NCBI RefSeq assembly: GCF_011174675.1 | Contig: NZ_JAANIG010000013.1 | Span: 1 to 64,000, forward strand | Reading direction: 5' to 3' | Source: Perlabentimonas gracilis | GTDB lineage: Bacteria > Bacteroidota > Bacteroidia > Bacteroidales > Tenuifilaceae | DNA: 64,000 nucleotides | Shown: positions 1 through 8,865 of the stretch, piece by piece | Position numbering within the stretch: position 1 is the stretch's first letter | Layout of the letters: every line of letters starts with the position of its first letter | Program-made: the position numbers and the translations under genes | The notes under the pieces: model-generated | Seen by the model: the letters and a program-made list of their open reading frames with translations, nothing else | Database searches by the model: none | What the model was told of the DNA's origin: nothing

Positions 1-51
1 CTCAGGAAAAAATACCGACAATAAGGCCTTTAGGCTTTCTTGTGTTTCCAT
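1..51 (-). CDS. Possible transposase, N-terminal fragment (runs off left edge)
   Basis: Reading leftward from an ATG at 51-49, 17 codons are open to the window edge and translate to METQESLKALLSVFFPE. The short hydrophobic stretch ending in a Phe-Phe-Pro-Glu motif resembles the N-terminal region of ISAon1-type transposases common in Bacteroidota. Only 17 residues are visible, so this is a weak, pattern-based guess; any other protein start would fit nearly as well. A purine-rich stretch (GGAGAAGAG) lies about 15 bases upstream. If correct, an insertion sequence borders the efflux operon and its end should lie between this gene and the terminator at 130-160. Confidence 0.3.
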   Translation of the reverse strand, partial: METQESLKALLSVFFPE

Positions 52-129
52 ACCCAAAGGTAATAACTCTTCTCCAGCACCTCAAAATAATATTTAGCCG
101 TTATATAACAGGGGGTTACATCTGACTAC

Positions 130-160
130 AAAAAACAGTGTTGGTATAATTCCAACACTG
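130..160 (-). terminator. Intrinsic terminator of the efflux operon
   Basis: A perfect 9-bp stem (CAGTGTTGG at 136-144 pairing with CCAACACTG at 152-160) with a 7-base loop is followed, on the minus strand, by six T residues (positions 135-130). It lies about 80 bases past the stop codon of the last gene of the eight-gene minus-strand operon, so it most likely ends that transcript. Confidence 0.75.
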
Positions 161-240
161 CCCTAAACTCGGCAACTTTTTAATTATTATCCAATTGCGT
201 GATATCTGGCTTGATTATACTTGCAGTACAAGGGCACCTT

Positions 241-951
241 TTAAATAAACTTTTCCCTTCGCTGCAAATTGATTAAAGACCATAGCATCGAAACCACGCT
301 ACCCACCACTAGCATCAACCGGTTCTGATAGATCACGTTTTTCCATACGGTAAGGCTCATATCGTTTGGTACCGTAAAGGGGTTAAGAAAGATGTTCCAC
401 TTGCTATGCTCAACTGCTTCGCTCATAATCCAAAAGAATAAGCCAATTACTATCATTATTACTGCTGCCGCGCTTGCATTGCGAGTTAGGCTTGCCATAA
501 GAAACCCAAGAGACGCAAGGAAAAGTAGTGGAAACATAAGCTGGTAAACCATTTTGAGCACAGGAATCCGAAGAACGGCAAAAACAGTAAAACTCCCCAT
601 AAAGAAAAGTAGGACAACAAGAATTAGTATGCTTATCAGGAAGCGAACTAGATAAACCTTGAAGCGGTAATTGGGAACACCAAAAATTATTTCAAGCATC
701 CGGGCATCCTTATCGTTCTGGATATTAAAAATAACGGGGTAAAATATTATAAGAATACCGGGTAAGATGAGGGCCGAATACATATCGCCAGTGTTCATAC
801 TTGCTGAGCTCGAAAAAAGCGCAATGGCAATTACCAGTAGGTAAAAAGCCAAGGCTGCTATTAGGAAATACACAAACTTATTGGCAAATACAATTTTAAG
901 ATTGTACCTAACCATATCGAAACCTAGCTTTATTCTATTTAGGTGCTTCAT
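241..951 (-). CDS. ABC-2 type transporter permease
   Basis: This 236-residue, almost entirely hydrophobic protein has about six predicted membrane segments, with a cytoplasmic N-terminus (MKHLNRIKLGFDMVRYNLK) preceding the first. The layout is that of an ABC-2 permease: a first helix, a short extracytoplasmic loop, then a cytoplasmic loop with the acidic/basic pattern NDKDARMLEIIFG before the next helices. It lies 26 bases downstream of the RND-ABC fusion gene. The natural reading is that it forms the membrane part of an ABC exporter powered by the ATPase domain at the end of that fusion. It is the last gene of the operon and is followed by a strong terminator. The substrate cannot be inferred from the sequence. 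Confidence 0.8.
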   Translation of the reverse strand: MKHLNRIKLGFDMVRYNLKIVFANKFVYFLIAALAFYLLVIAIALFSSSASMNTGDMYSALILPGILIIFYPVIFNIQNDKDARMLEIIFGVPNYRFKVYLVRFLISILILVVLLFFMGSFTVFAVLRIPVLKMVYQLMFPLLFLASLGFLMASLTRNASAAAVIMIVIGLFFWIMSEAVEHSKWNIFLNPFTVPNDMSLTVWKNVIYQNRLMLVVGSVVSMLWSLINLQRREKFI

Positions 952-977
952 AATGCTTAATTTTTAAACTAATCGAT

Positions 978-3900
978 TTACTCCCCATCGCTAAGCAGGT
1001 ATAGGTAAGCATCCTCGAGATTGGCTTTTACTAGCTTTGCATCGTCTGTTGGGGGATCTTTGGCAAGGCAACGACAACGAATAAAATCACCCTCCTTAAG
1101 GTGGTGAATAACCACCAGCTTATCCTTTATCTCATCGAACTTGTCATCAGGTAGTCGTAACGACCAAACCCTATCCTTAGCAATCTTGGCCATTTCGATT
1201 GGTGCACCCAAGTACCTAATCTCGCCACGTTTCATTACGGCAACCAGATTACATGAGCTGGCCACATCCTCGATTATATGGGTCGAAAAGATTACCACCC
1301 GCTCCTTGCTGAGCTCAACCAGCAGGTTACGGAAACGAATTCTTTCCCTTGGGTCGAGTCCGGCAGTGGGCTCATCGACCACTAAAATTCTAGGTAGATG
1401 CAAAAGAATTTGTGCAATTCCAACTCGTTGCTTCATCCCACCTGAGAAGGAGCCAATCTTGTCGTGCTTATTGGCCTCCATATGCACAGCGCTAAGCACG
1501 TAATTAATGCGATCAAACCGCTCCTGTTGATTGTAAATTTTCTTAAGAATCCCCATATAGTTTAAAAAATCCCAGGCGGTCATATTCTCGTACATTCCAA
1601 ACTCCTGAGGCAGAAATCCTATTAAGCCCTGCAACTCCTCGCGTTTTTCCCTTAGATCGATGCCATTAATGGTAATTTGCCCATAGCTTTGCTCAAGAAC
1701 CCCACAAATAATTCGCATTAGGGTTGACTTTCCGGCCCCGTTGGGTCCCAAAAGTCCAAACATACCTGTGCGAATATCAAGCGAAACACCCTTAAGGGCT
1801 TTAAAAGGAATTTTTTTCTTCCCAATAATTGGAATGGATAAAACAATTCTATAAAAAATCTTCCTCAGGCCCTTGAAACGGCCTGTGATTCGGTTGATGT
1901 TTACTTTATTCTTGTATAGGCTTTCGGATGTTCTTTTAATTGCAATTGCTATATACCAAAAAACACCTACAGGAATAACCAATCCTAAATTTTTATACTT
2001 AAAATAGTAAACCATTAGGGCAAAGGCTGGGAATAACCAGAGGAAAACTAGGAAGATGCCTTTTAGTACAAAGGGTAAATACATTCTAGAACCCTCAGTG
2101 GTTTTGTTCCAAAAACCCTGAAAAGGATAGAGGAACGAAACAACAATAATGTATAGCCCAATAGGAAGAAACAGACCCCAACCCGCACTATGTAAGTGGA
2201 AATAAATAAAATAGATCAGAAAGCCAACAAGAGGAATCTGCCAAATAACCCCCCTTAAATCTTGTATTGACTTGTACTCGGTCTCGATACCGAGCCGCTT
2301 ACGAATTCCTATACCCGCCTTCCAATCGCGCATAAACCGGCTATCCCATTCGTAAATTTTTACTAAATTCCTTATTCTGATGTAAAGCGGTTCATCCTTG
2401 TCAATAAGCTTTTCGTTTGCCTTACGGAGGCTGTTCTGCACAAAGAAGATTGATGCAGGTACAGCAATTACTAATAGTATGAAGTTTATTATCTGCCAAA
2501 TTCGGCTATCGACCTCGGTGAAGATAAAGTAGCTACCAACAACCCAAACTGCAATTTGAATCACTTTGGTAATGGTTCTTTGTGAATAAATCCAATGCAA
2601 CGCCGATTTAAGACCTGAATTAAGGGTTGGTATAAATATCAGGGTAAGCAGTGTGCTTATGGCAAGGCCTCCGATAATGGTTATTGCAAAGGGCACACCT
2701 ATTAAAGCTACGTACTCGGCTTTTCCAAGAGCCAAGGGTATTAGTGCAATTATTGTTGTAATAGCCGTTATTAGTATGGGCCTTACCCTTGCAAGTCCAG
2801 CCATCATTAGTGCCCGTGATTCGTTGTAACCTCTTGCCCGCAAAACCCGTGAGTAGTCGATAAGGATTATCCCATTATTGACCACAATACCCAGAAGAAT
2901 AAGCAACCCGGTCATTACGTTGGTGTTGAGAATAGATGTACCCGTTAGGATTAGCATCGCCAAAGAGCCAATGCCTGCCAACGGGATTGAAAACATCATA
3001 ACAACAGGCGTTGTAAATGACTCGAAAACAGAGGCTAGTATCATATAAATTAGGACAAAAGCCATTAGCAAGAGAAAAGCAAACTCACCCAGCTCATTCT
3101 CCTCATGCACAACCTCTAGCGCTATACCCGATGGTAATGGCATACTGGCCACAATTTCATCAATCTCAATTCGCGCAGCATTAAGCAAATCCTTGCTATC
3201 GAGAATTTCGCTGGTAAACTCGTAAACTAGCTCAAGGTGCTTTTCCTGATTTGTTCTTCGAATGGTCGATAACCCTTCGGTGAAATTAAAGTCGCTAATA
3301 TTCTGTAGTTCGTAAATGGCTCCATCGGCACTCCTAACCGGTAACGCCTTTAAGTCATTTAAATTCCTCTCGCTTTGCTGATTGTATCCAGTTGTTTTTA
3401 TCTGAATATCATACTCCTCACCATCCTGCTTAAAGGTTACCCCGCTCGAAAAATTGGGTTGAAAACTATTAAGCTCCGAGAGTACCGAGGTTACCGGAAT
3501 ATTGTAAAAGGCTAAAAGCTGCTTGTTAAGCCCAAGGGTTAGTTCGGGTCGCTTGGCGGGTAAACGGATATCAATCTTTTTTACCGATGTTAGCTGGCCA
3601 ACGTAGTACTTCACGTCGTTGGCATGGCTTAACATTCTATCGAAATCCTGACCCCTAATAATAACCTTTTCACGTTGTCCACCAATACCAAGCATTCGAG
3701 CAAATCCATCGTCGTTTTCAAATCCACCCTCATTCCCACCAAATCGTCTGCTGGTAGTTGGTGGATCCCAGCTGAATGAAGCCGGACTAACATCACGCAG
3801 CTGTTTAGATATCTCGTTTTTAATTTTTGGAATTGAATAGTTTCGCTTATCAAGATAGTTATCAACCAACGAAATGGTAATCACGGCCTCCTCCTCGTAA

Positions 3901-5684
3901 ATCTGACTTATCAAATCTTTCTTCTCCTCTATCTCCTCTAATTTTTTCTCCGCCTCAGCAACCACAACATCGGTATTATCGAGGGTGCTACCGCTGGGCA
4001 TCGTAACGTAAAGTTTAAGTTCCTTTATTTCGGCCTCCTGCGATGAGGTTATGCTCACTGCTAAGCTGATAAGTAGGGCAGCAAAAAAAACACCAAGTGC
4101 ACCCAGAACTGTTTTTGCCGGGCTGCGCATAGTGGTTTTAAGCAAAACCAGGTAGATCTGAATTAGCCTGTTGTGAATGGAGAGGGTTTCAAAACGCATC
4201 GGTTTTTTATCTCCTCTTTTCAGAAAAAAATGGGTGATGGAGGGTATTAGTATAAGGGCAACAACTAGCGAAATAACAAGGGTTGATATTATGGATACGC
4301 CAATGTGCTTACCAATTAGCCCTATGAAGAAATTCTCGGAAAACACGAATGGCAAAAACACCGTGATGGTGGTAAGTGTAGCTGCAAAGATAGAACGCCA
4401 TACCTCTTTGGTTCCCTGTACTACAGCCCTATCGGGGTGAATTTTTTGAGATGCTAAACGGTAAATGTTTTCTAATACCACAATGCTATTGTCGAGCAGC
4501 ATACTTATGGCCAAGGCCATTCCCAATAGCGTAAGGCTATTAATGCTTATCCCAAAAGCGTAGAAAAAGTTAAAAGCGGTATATACTGAAATTGGGATGG
4601 CCAGAGCAATAGCCACCACAAGTCTTATATTCTTGAGAAATATCCATAGAACAAAAATGGCCAGCAATCCTCCCAGAAGGGCTAGATCGATTATGGAGTT
4701 GATATTATCCTCCATGGTTTCGGCAGTATTGTTCTGCACAACCAGTTCGATCTCCTTATCGCCTAAATCGTGATTTAAAATTTCGATAGCCTCCTTTACC
4801 CTATTGGCCAAATCAATAACATTTGCCTGCGAATCCTTTGTTAGGCTTATGGTTACCGATTCCAACCCGTTGACACGGCTATAGGTTTCCTGTGGTTTTA
4901 GTCCGAAGTGGATTGTGGCAATATCCTTTAATTTTACATTCCCCGATTCCTTAACCACCAGGTTATGAATATCGTTAAGGTCATCGAATTCAGCTATCAC
5001 ATTTACAAAGTGAAGCTGGTTGTTTTGGGTAACCCTTCCGGCAAAAGTTCTTGCCCTGCTATTGCTGCTCAGGGCCGATCGCACATCGGAAGGTGATATG
5101 CCGTAGGCCTCACAAACATCACGATCAAGAATGATCTCTATGGATTTTTCCCGTCCGCCAAAAACTTCGGCATTGGCGACACCATCAATATTTTTGATCT
5201 TTTCGACTATTTCCCTATTCGTCACCTGCCTAACCCTATCGACACCACCACTGCCACGAACCTGAATGGTCATGAACATATTGTTCAGCTGCTCCAGGTC
5301 GAATTTAAAAACCTGAACTCTGAAATCCTCAGGCAGCTGTTTCTTGGCCTCATCAACCTTTTCGACAAGTTTTAGGTAGGCATACTTTAGGTTTGTGCCC
5401 TGCTGATAGGATATTTGAATACTTCCCTGCTGCTGCCCTGCCGACGAAACGATCTCCTCAATTCCCTCCAGTGTTCCAATAGCTCCCTCGAGGGGAATAA
5501 TAGCCTGATTCTCCATATACTTTGGGTCAACCTCGAGCGGTGTACCCACCTGTACAAAAAGCATAGGGAGAGTGGCGTTGGGATATAGCTCAACTGGAAG
5601 ATTCTTATAGGATATATACCCGAGCATACTAAGCCCTGTGAAGAGCATAGCAATTAGGGTTTTTCGTTTTATTATAAAATCCAT
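978..5684 (-). CDS. RND efflux permease fused to an ABC transporter ATPase
   Basis: A 1568-residue protein made of three parts. Residues 1-1036 are a complete RND (AcrB/HAE1-like) permease: N-terminal helix, two large periplasmic loops, and the TM4 motif LLDNSIVVLEN (Asp398, where AcrB has Asp407-Asp408). Residues about 1037-1293 are an extra membrane module with about six hydrophobic segments and a basic cytoplasmic stretch. Residues 1294-1568 are a full ABC ATPase with Walker A GPNGAGKST (1313-1321), signature SGGMKQ (1414-1419), Walker B LVVDEP (1434-1439) and switch His1469. The reading frame is continuous, with no stop or shift at either junction. The ATPase closely resembles the separate ATPase encoded at 16146-17045. 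The permease gene at 241-951 follows by 26 bases and is the likely partner of the ATPase domain. RND pumps normally use the proton gradient, so an attached ATPase is very unusual. Substrate unknown. Confidence 0.9.
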   Translation of the reverse strand: MDFIIKRKTLIAMLFTGLSMLGYISYKNLPVELYPNATLPMLFVQVGTPLEVDPKYMENQAIIPLEGAIGTLEGIEEIVSSAGQQQGSIQISYQQGTNLKYAYLKLVEKVDEAKKQLPEDFRVQVFKFDLEQLNNMFMTIQVRGSGGVDRVRQVTNREIVEKIKNIDGVANAEVFGGREKSIEIILDRDVCEAYGISPSDVRSALSSNSRARTFAGRVTQNNQLHFVNVIAEFDDLNDIHNLVVKESGNVKLKDIATIHFGLKPQETYSRVNGLESVTISLTKDSQANVIDLANRVKEAIEILNHDLGDKEIELVVQNNTAETMEDNINSIIDLALLGGLLAIFVLWIFLKNIRLVVAIALAIPISVYTAFNFFYAFGISINSLTLLGMALAISMLLDNSIVVLENIYRLASQKIHPDRAVVQGTKEVWRSIFAATLTTITVFLPFVFSENFFIGLIGKHIGVSIISTLVISLVVALILIPSITHFFLKRGDKKPMRFETLSIHNRLIQIYLVLLKTTMRSPAKTVLGALGVFFAALLISLAVSITSSQEAEIKELKLYVTMPSGSTLDNTDVVVAEAEKKLEEIEEKKDLISQIYEEEAVITISLVDNYLDKRNYSIPKIKNEISKQLRDVSPASFSWDPPTTSRRFGGNEGGFENDDGFARMLGIGGQREKVIIRGQDFDRMLSHANDVKYYVGQLTSVKKIDIRLPAKRPELTLGLNKQLLAFYNIPVTSVLSELNSFQPNFSSGVTFKQDGEEYDIQIKTTGYNQQSERNLNDLKALPVRSADGAIYELQNISDFNFTEGLSTIRRTNQEKHLELVYEFTSEILDSKDLLNAARIEIDEIVASMPLPSGIALEVVHEENELGEFAFLLLMAFVLIYMILASVFESFTTPVVMMFSIPLAGIGSLAMLILTGTSILNTNVMTGLLILLGIVVNNGIILIDYSRVLRARGYNESRALMMAGLARVRPILITAITTIIALIPLALGKAEYVALIGVPFAITIIGGLAISTLLTLIFIPTLNSGLKSALHWIYSQRTITKVIQIAVWVVGSYFIFTEVDSRIWQIINFILLVIAVPASIFFVQNSLRKANEKLIDKDEPLYIRIRNLVKIYEWDSRFMRDWKAGIGIRKRLGIETEYKSIQDLRGVIWQIPLVGFLIYFIYFHLHSAGWGLFLPIGLYIIVVSFLYPFQGFWNKTTEGSRMYLPFVLKGIFLVFLWLFPAFALMVYYFKYKNLGLVIPVGVFWYIAIAIKRTSESLYKNKVNINRITGRFKGLRKIFYRIVLSIPIIGKKKIPFKALKGVSLDIRTGMFGLLGPNGAGKSTLMRIICGVLEQSYGQITINGIDLREKREELQGLIGFLPQEFGMYENMTAWDFLNYMGILKKIYNQQERFDRINYVLSAVHMEANKHDKIGSFSGGMKQRVGIAQILLHLPRILVVDEPTAGLDPRERIRFRNLLVELSKERVVIFSTHIIEDVASSCNLVAVMKRGEIRYLGAPIEMAKIAKDRVWSLRLPDDKFDEIKDKLVVIHHLKEGDFIRCRCLAKDPPTDDAKLVKANLEDAYLYLLSDGE

Positions 5685-5716
5685 TTACTTATTAATTTGC
5701 GTAAAGCGTAAGTAAA

Positions 5717-8700
5717 TTAAGCCTTAAAAAATTTTGCTTTTAAAATTTCAAAAACATAGTAAAGACAAGGAATAACCGCCAGCGTTAGCAGGGTTGAGGT
5801 AATCAATCCCGATATAACGGCAATGGCCATGGGTGAGCGTAACGATGCGCTCTCCCCTATTCCAAGCGTTAAGGGCAGTAGGGCCAGTATGGTTGTCAAG
5901 CTGGTCATAACTATAGGACGAATTCTGTTCTCCCCTGCCCTAATAATGGCATCGCGGAGCGAAAGACCCTTTTCTCGCAATTTATTAATTGCATCAACAA
6001 GAATAATTGAATCGTTAACGGCAATACCCGCCAGCATAATAATACCGATGTATGCCATTATGCTTAATGGCTTTCCAATGATTAGAAACGCCCAAATGGT
6101 TCCAACGCCGGCAAGAGGTATGGATAAAAGGATGGTGAAGGGATGCAATAAAGATTCAAACGTGGATGCCATAACCATATAAACAAGTACAATGGATAAA
6201 ATAAGGGCAAAACCAAGGCTACCCATGGCATCCTTTCGCTTTTGCTCCTCGCCCTCAATGGTTATTTGGTAATCGGCAGGGACATCAATGTTTGATAATT
6301 GCTGTTTTACATCATTTACTAGCAAATTTAATGGAATATCATTTGCAACGTAGGCCATAACCCTACCAATTCTGATCTGATTGCGGCGCATTAGCTGCTT
6401 GGGCGAAACTGAACTTTTAAGGCTCGCTACCTCGTAAAGATGAACCTCCCCATTTTGAGTGCTTATTTTAAGCGCATTAAACTCTGACAGGCTCATTTCG
6501 GGAAGTTTAATGGTTATATCGCTCATTTCGCCGCCCTGCTCGTACTTTCCAGCACTTTTGCCCATAAGCTTTTCCTTTAGCTGATTTATGATATTATCAA
6601 CCGTTAGGCCAAATATGCCTGCTTTATACCTATCAATTACAACGTCAATTTCTGGTGCACCCTCCTCAACGCTGGTTTTTACATTATGCAGATTGGGTAG
6701 GCTTAATAAGCTATTCTTTACTTGCTCTGTTAAATCGCTAATCACATCAATACTTTTGCCCTTAACCTCAACAACCAGGGGTGCCTCATCGGTTCCGAGA
6801 GTAGCCTGCAAAGCGGTTTCGTCGCGAAGAATTGAGATTTCGGCATCGGGTATGGATCCAAGCTGATCCTCGACAGCCGCCATTATACTATTCGATTGAT
6901 CAACCCAGTTGCTGCTGATTACCACCTTTATGGTTGCAGTATTCTCGTTTTGGAAAACGGACTTTTCGTTTCCAAACCCATTACTCGGGCCAATCTGACT
7001 ATAAAGTATTTCAGCCCTCTCGCCTAGCAAATCGGTAAGCATACCTTCAATAGCCCTAACGGTTTCGGAAGTGCGCTCTAGCTGAGTGCCCTCGTTCAGC
7101 TTAACCTCAATGCTAAATTCACTTGTGGCGCTCTTGGGTAAAAACTCCGATCCTACTTTAGGAAATACGTAGGCTGTAGCAGCCATTAGAGCAAGCGCTG
7201 ATATTAGAATAATCGCTTTGTGATTAAGCATCATTGATAAAACCCTTCCATACCAGGTGATATTCACTGCCTCTAGCTTTTCCTTCGTAATCTTATCTTT
7301 AAATGCCACTTTAAAGAGCATTGGAATTACAAGAATGGCAACAAAAAGCGAAGCAAGAAGCGAAAAAGCAACGGTCCACGCCTGATCCTTAAAAAGAGCA
7401 CCCGATGCACCCTGAAGATATACAATTGGTAGAAAAACCACAATGGTTGTTAGGGTAGAGGCAATTATTGCCCCACCAACCTCGGCCGTTCCATTTATGG
7501 CAGCTTCCTTAACCGACATACCCCGCTCCATATGGCGGAATATATTCTCCACCACCACAATGGCATTATCAACCAGCATACCCGCTCCAAGGGCTAGGCC
7601 ACCCAAAGTCATTATGTTTAGGGTTAAACCATTAAAGTACATCAGGTTAAATGTGGCAACAATAGAAATTGGAATGGCGAATGATATAATGGCTGTTACC
7701 TTTAAGCGACGCAAAAAGATGAAAAGAACGAAAACGGCAATGAGTATCCCAATTAGCGCTGTGTCCCTAACCTCGTTAACTGAGGTTTGAATAAAACGCC
7801 CCTGATTCTGAACCACAATAAACTCATAGCCAGGTAACGCTTTTTTAATTGTTTCTAATGATTTTGTAAGCTCATTTACTGCTTTAACCGTATTAGTCCC
7901 TGTCTCTTTATGTACCGACAAACCAACACAACGCTGGCCATTTATTCGAACTATATTGAGCGGTTGTTTATTCACAAAGTTCACTTTGGCCACATCGGCT
8001 AATAGTATGGGAACTCGTTCCTCATTTCCATTCTGCGGGGTAGCACTTGGGGAAGTGGGATCATCTTTAACCAACCTGTAGCTAAGCACCAAATTTTCTA
8101 TGTCCTCAACCGTTTTAACTAAACCCGAGCCTTTTATAATGAACTTTTTACCCATTTCGATAATGCTACCACCCGAAACGTTACGGTTCATGTTCTGAAT
8201 GGCCGAAGCAATATCGCCAGTTGAAAGGCCAAAAGCTTTTAGCTTAAAGGGATCGGTTACAATTTGTATTTCCTTTTCTTCGGTACCGCTGAGGGTAATA
8301 TCAGCAATTCCCTCGAGCCGAATCAGCTCGTTGCGGATATAGCTTTCCCCAACCTTGCGCAGCTCATCCATATCCGATATTTCAGGATGCATCATGGCCA
8401 CAATCATCACCGGTGCAGCATTAGGGTCGTGCTGGGTGATATTAAAACTCTCAATATCGGTACTTTGGCTGAAAGTGGTAAGGGCACGCTGCAGGTCGAG
8501 AAAGGCTTCATCCATATCTGTTCCCCAGCTGTACTCAACCGTTATTCGTGCCGATCCCACCATGCATATTGATGAAACCTGAGCAACCCCCTTTTGCCTT
8601 ATAGCCTGCGATTCGATGCTCTCCACAAATTGCTTCTCTATCTCCTCGGGTGGTCGTTCGCCCGCATTAAGTTCCACGAATATCCTTGGAGCGTTCATAT

Positions 8701-8827
8701 CGGGAAAAAGATCGATGCTTAACCTCCCGAATGAAATATACCCCAAAAGCAGAATGCCAAGCACCAGCATTGAAACGGTTACGGGGTTACTTACCGAAAA
8801 TTGGGTTATTCTTCTCATCATTCTCAA
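5717..8827 (-). CDS. RND efflux transporter permease (HAE1/AcrB-like)
   Basis: At 1036 residues this is the normal length of an inner-membrane RND permease. Residues 14-33 form TM1. Two large periplasmic domains alternate with helix bundles, and the TM4 motif GMLVDNAIVVVENIF places the proton-relay aspartate at residue 420 (equivalent to AcrB Asp407, with Asn in place of Asp408). Such proteins are trimeric proton-driven pumps that work with a periplasmic adaptor and a TolC-type channel, both encoded upstream in this operon (10138-11187 and 11213-12727). A second RND domain of identical length begins 32 bases downstream in the fusion gene. The two may form a mixed trimer as MdtB/MdtC do, or two separate pumps sharing an adaptor. 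Divergent enough from known drug and metal pumps that no substrate is assigned. Confidence 0.92.
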   Translation of the reverse strand: MRMMRRITQFSVSNPVTVSMLVLGILLLGYISFGRLSIDLFPDMNAPRIFVELNAGERPPEEIEKQFVESIESQAIRQKGVAQVSSICMVGSARITVEYSWGTDMDEAFLDLQRALTTFSQSTDIESFNITQHDPNAAPVMIVAMMHPEISDMDELRKVGESYIRNELIRLEGIADITLSGTEEKEIQIVTDPFKLKAFGLSTGDIASAIQNMNRNVSGGSIIEMGKKFIIKGSGLVKTVEDIENLVLSYRLVKDDPTSPSATPQNGNEERVPILLADVAKVNFVNKQPLNIVRINGQRCVGLSVHKETGTNTVKAVNELTKSLETIKKALPGYEFIVVQNQGRFIQTSVNEVRDTALIGILIAVFVLFIFLRRLKVTAIISFAIPISIVATFNLMYFNGLTLNIMTLGGLALGAGMLVDNAIVVVENIFRHMERGMSVKEAAINGTAEVGGAIIASTLTTIVVFLPIVYLQGASGALFKDQAWTVAFSLLASLFVAILVIPMLFKVAFKDKITKEKLEAVNITWYGRVLSMMLNHKAIILISALALMAATAYVFPKVGSEFLPKSATSEFSIEVKLNEGTQLERTSETVRAIEGMLTDLLGERAEILYSQIGPSNGFGNEKSVFQNENTATIKVVISSNWVDQSNSIMAAVEDQLGSIPDAEISILRDETALQATLGTDEAPLVVEVKGKSIDVISDLTEQVKNSLLSLPNLHNVKTSVEEGAPEIDVVIDRYKAGIFGLTVDNIINQLKEKLMGKSAGKYEQGGEMSDITIKLPEMSLSEFNALKISTQNGEVHLYEVASLKSSVSPKQLMRRNQIRIGRVMAYVANDIPLNLLVNDVKQQLSNIDVPADYQITIEGEEQKRKDAMGSLGFALILSIVLVYMVMASTFESLLHPFTILLSIPLAGVGTIWAFLIIGKPLSIMAYIGIIMLAGIAVNDSIILVDAINKLREKGLSLRDAIIRAGENRIRPIVMTSLTTILALLPLTLGIGESASLRSPMAIAVISGLITSTLLTLAVIPCLYYVFEILKAKFFKA

Positions 8828-8865
8828 TTATTGCTGAAAACTACAGCTCCCAGGCTGTATTTATT

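Noticed and set aside
1141-1503. 120-codon frame antisense to the ABC part of the fusion gene
   Set aside because: Opposite strand of conserved Walker motifs; a similar antisense frame occurs opposite the second ABC ATPase (16483-16752), showing it is a shadow of the motif codons.
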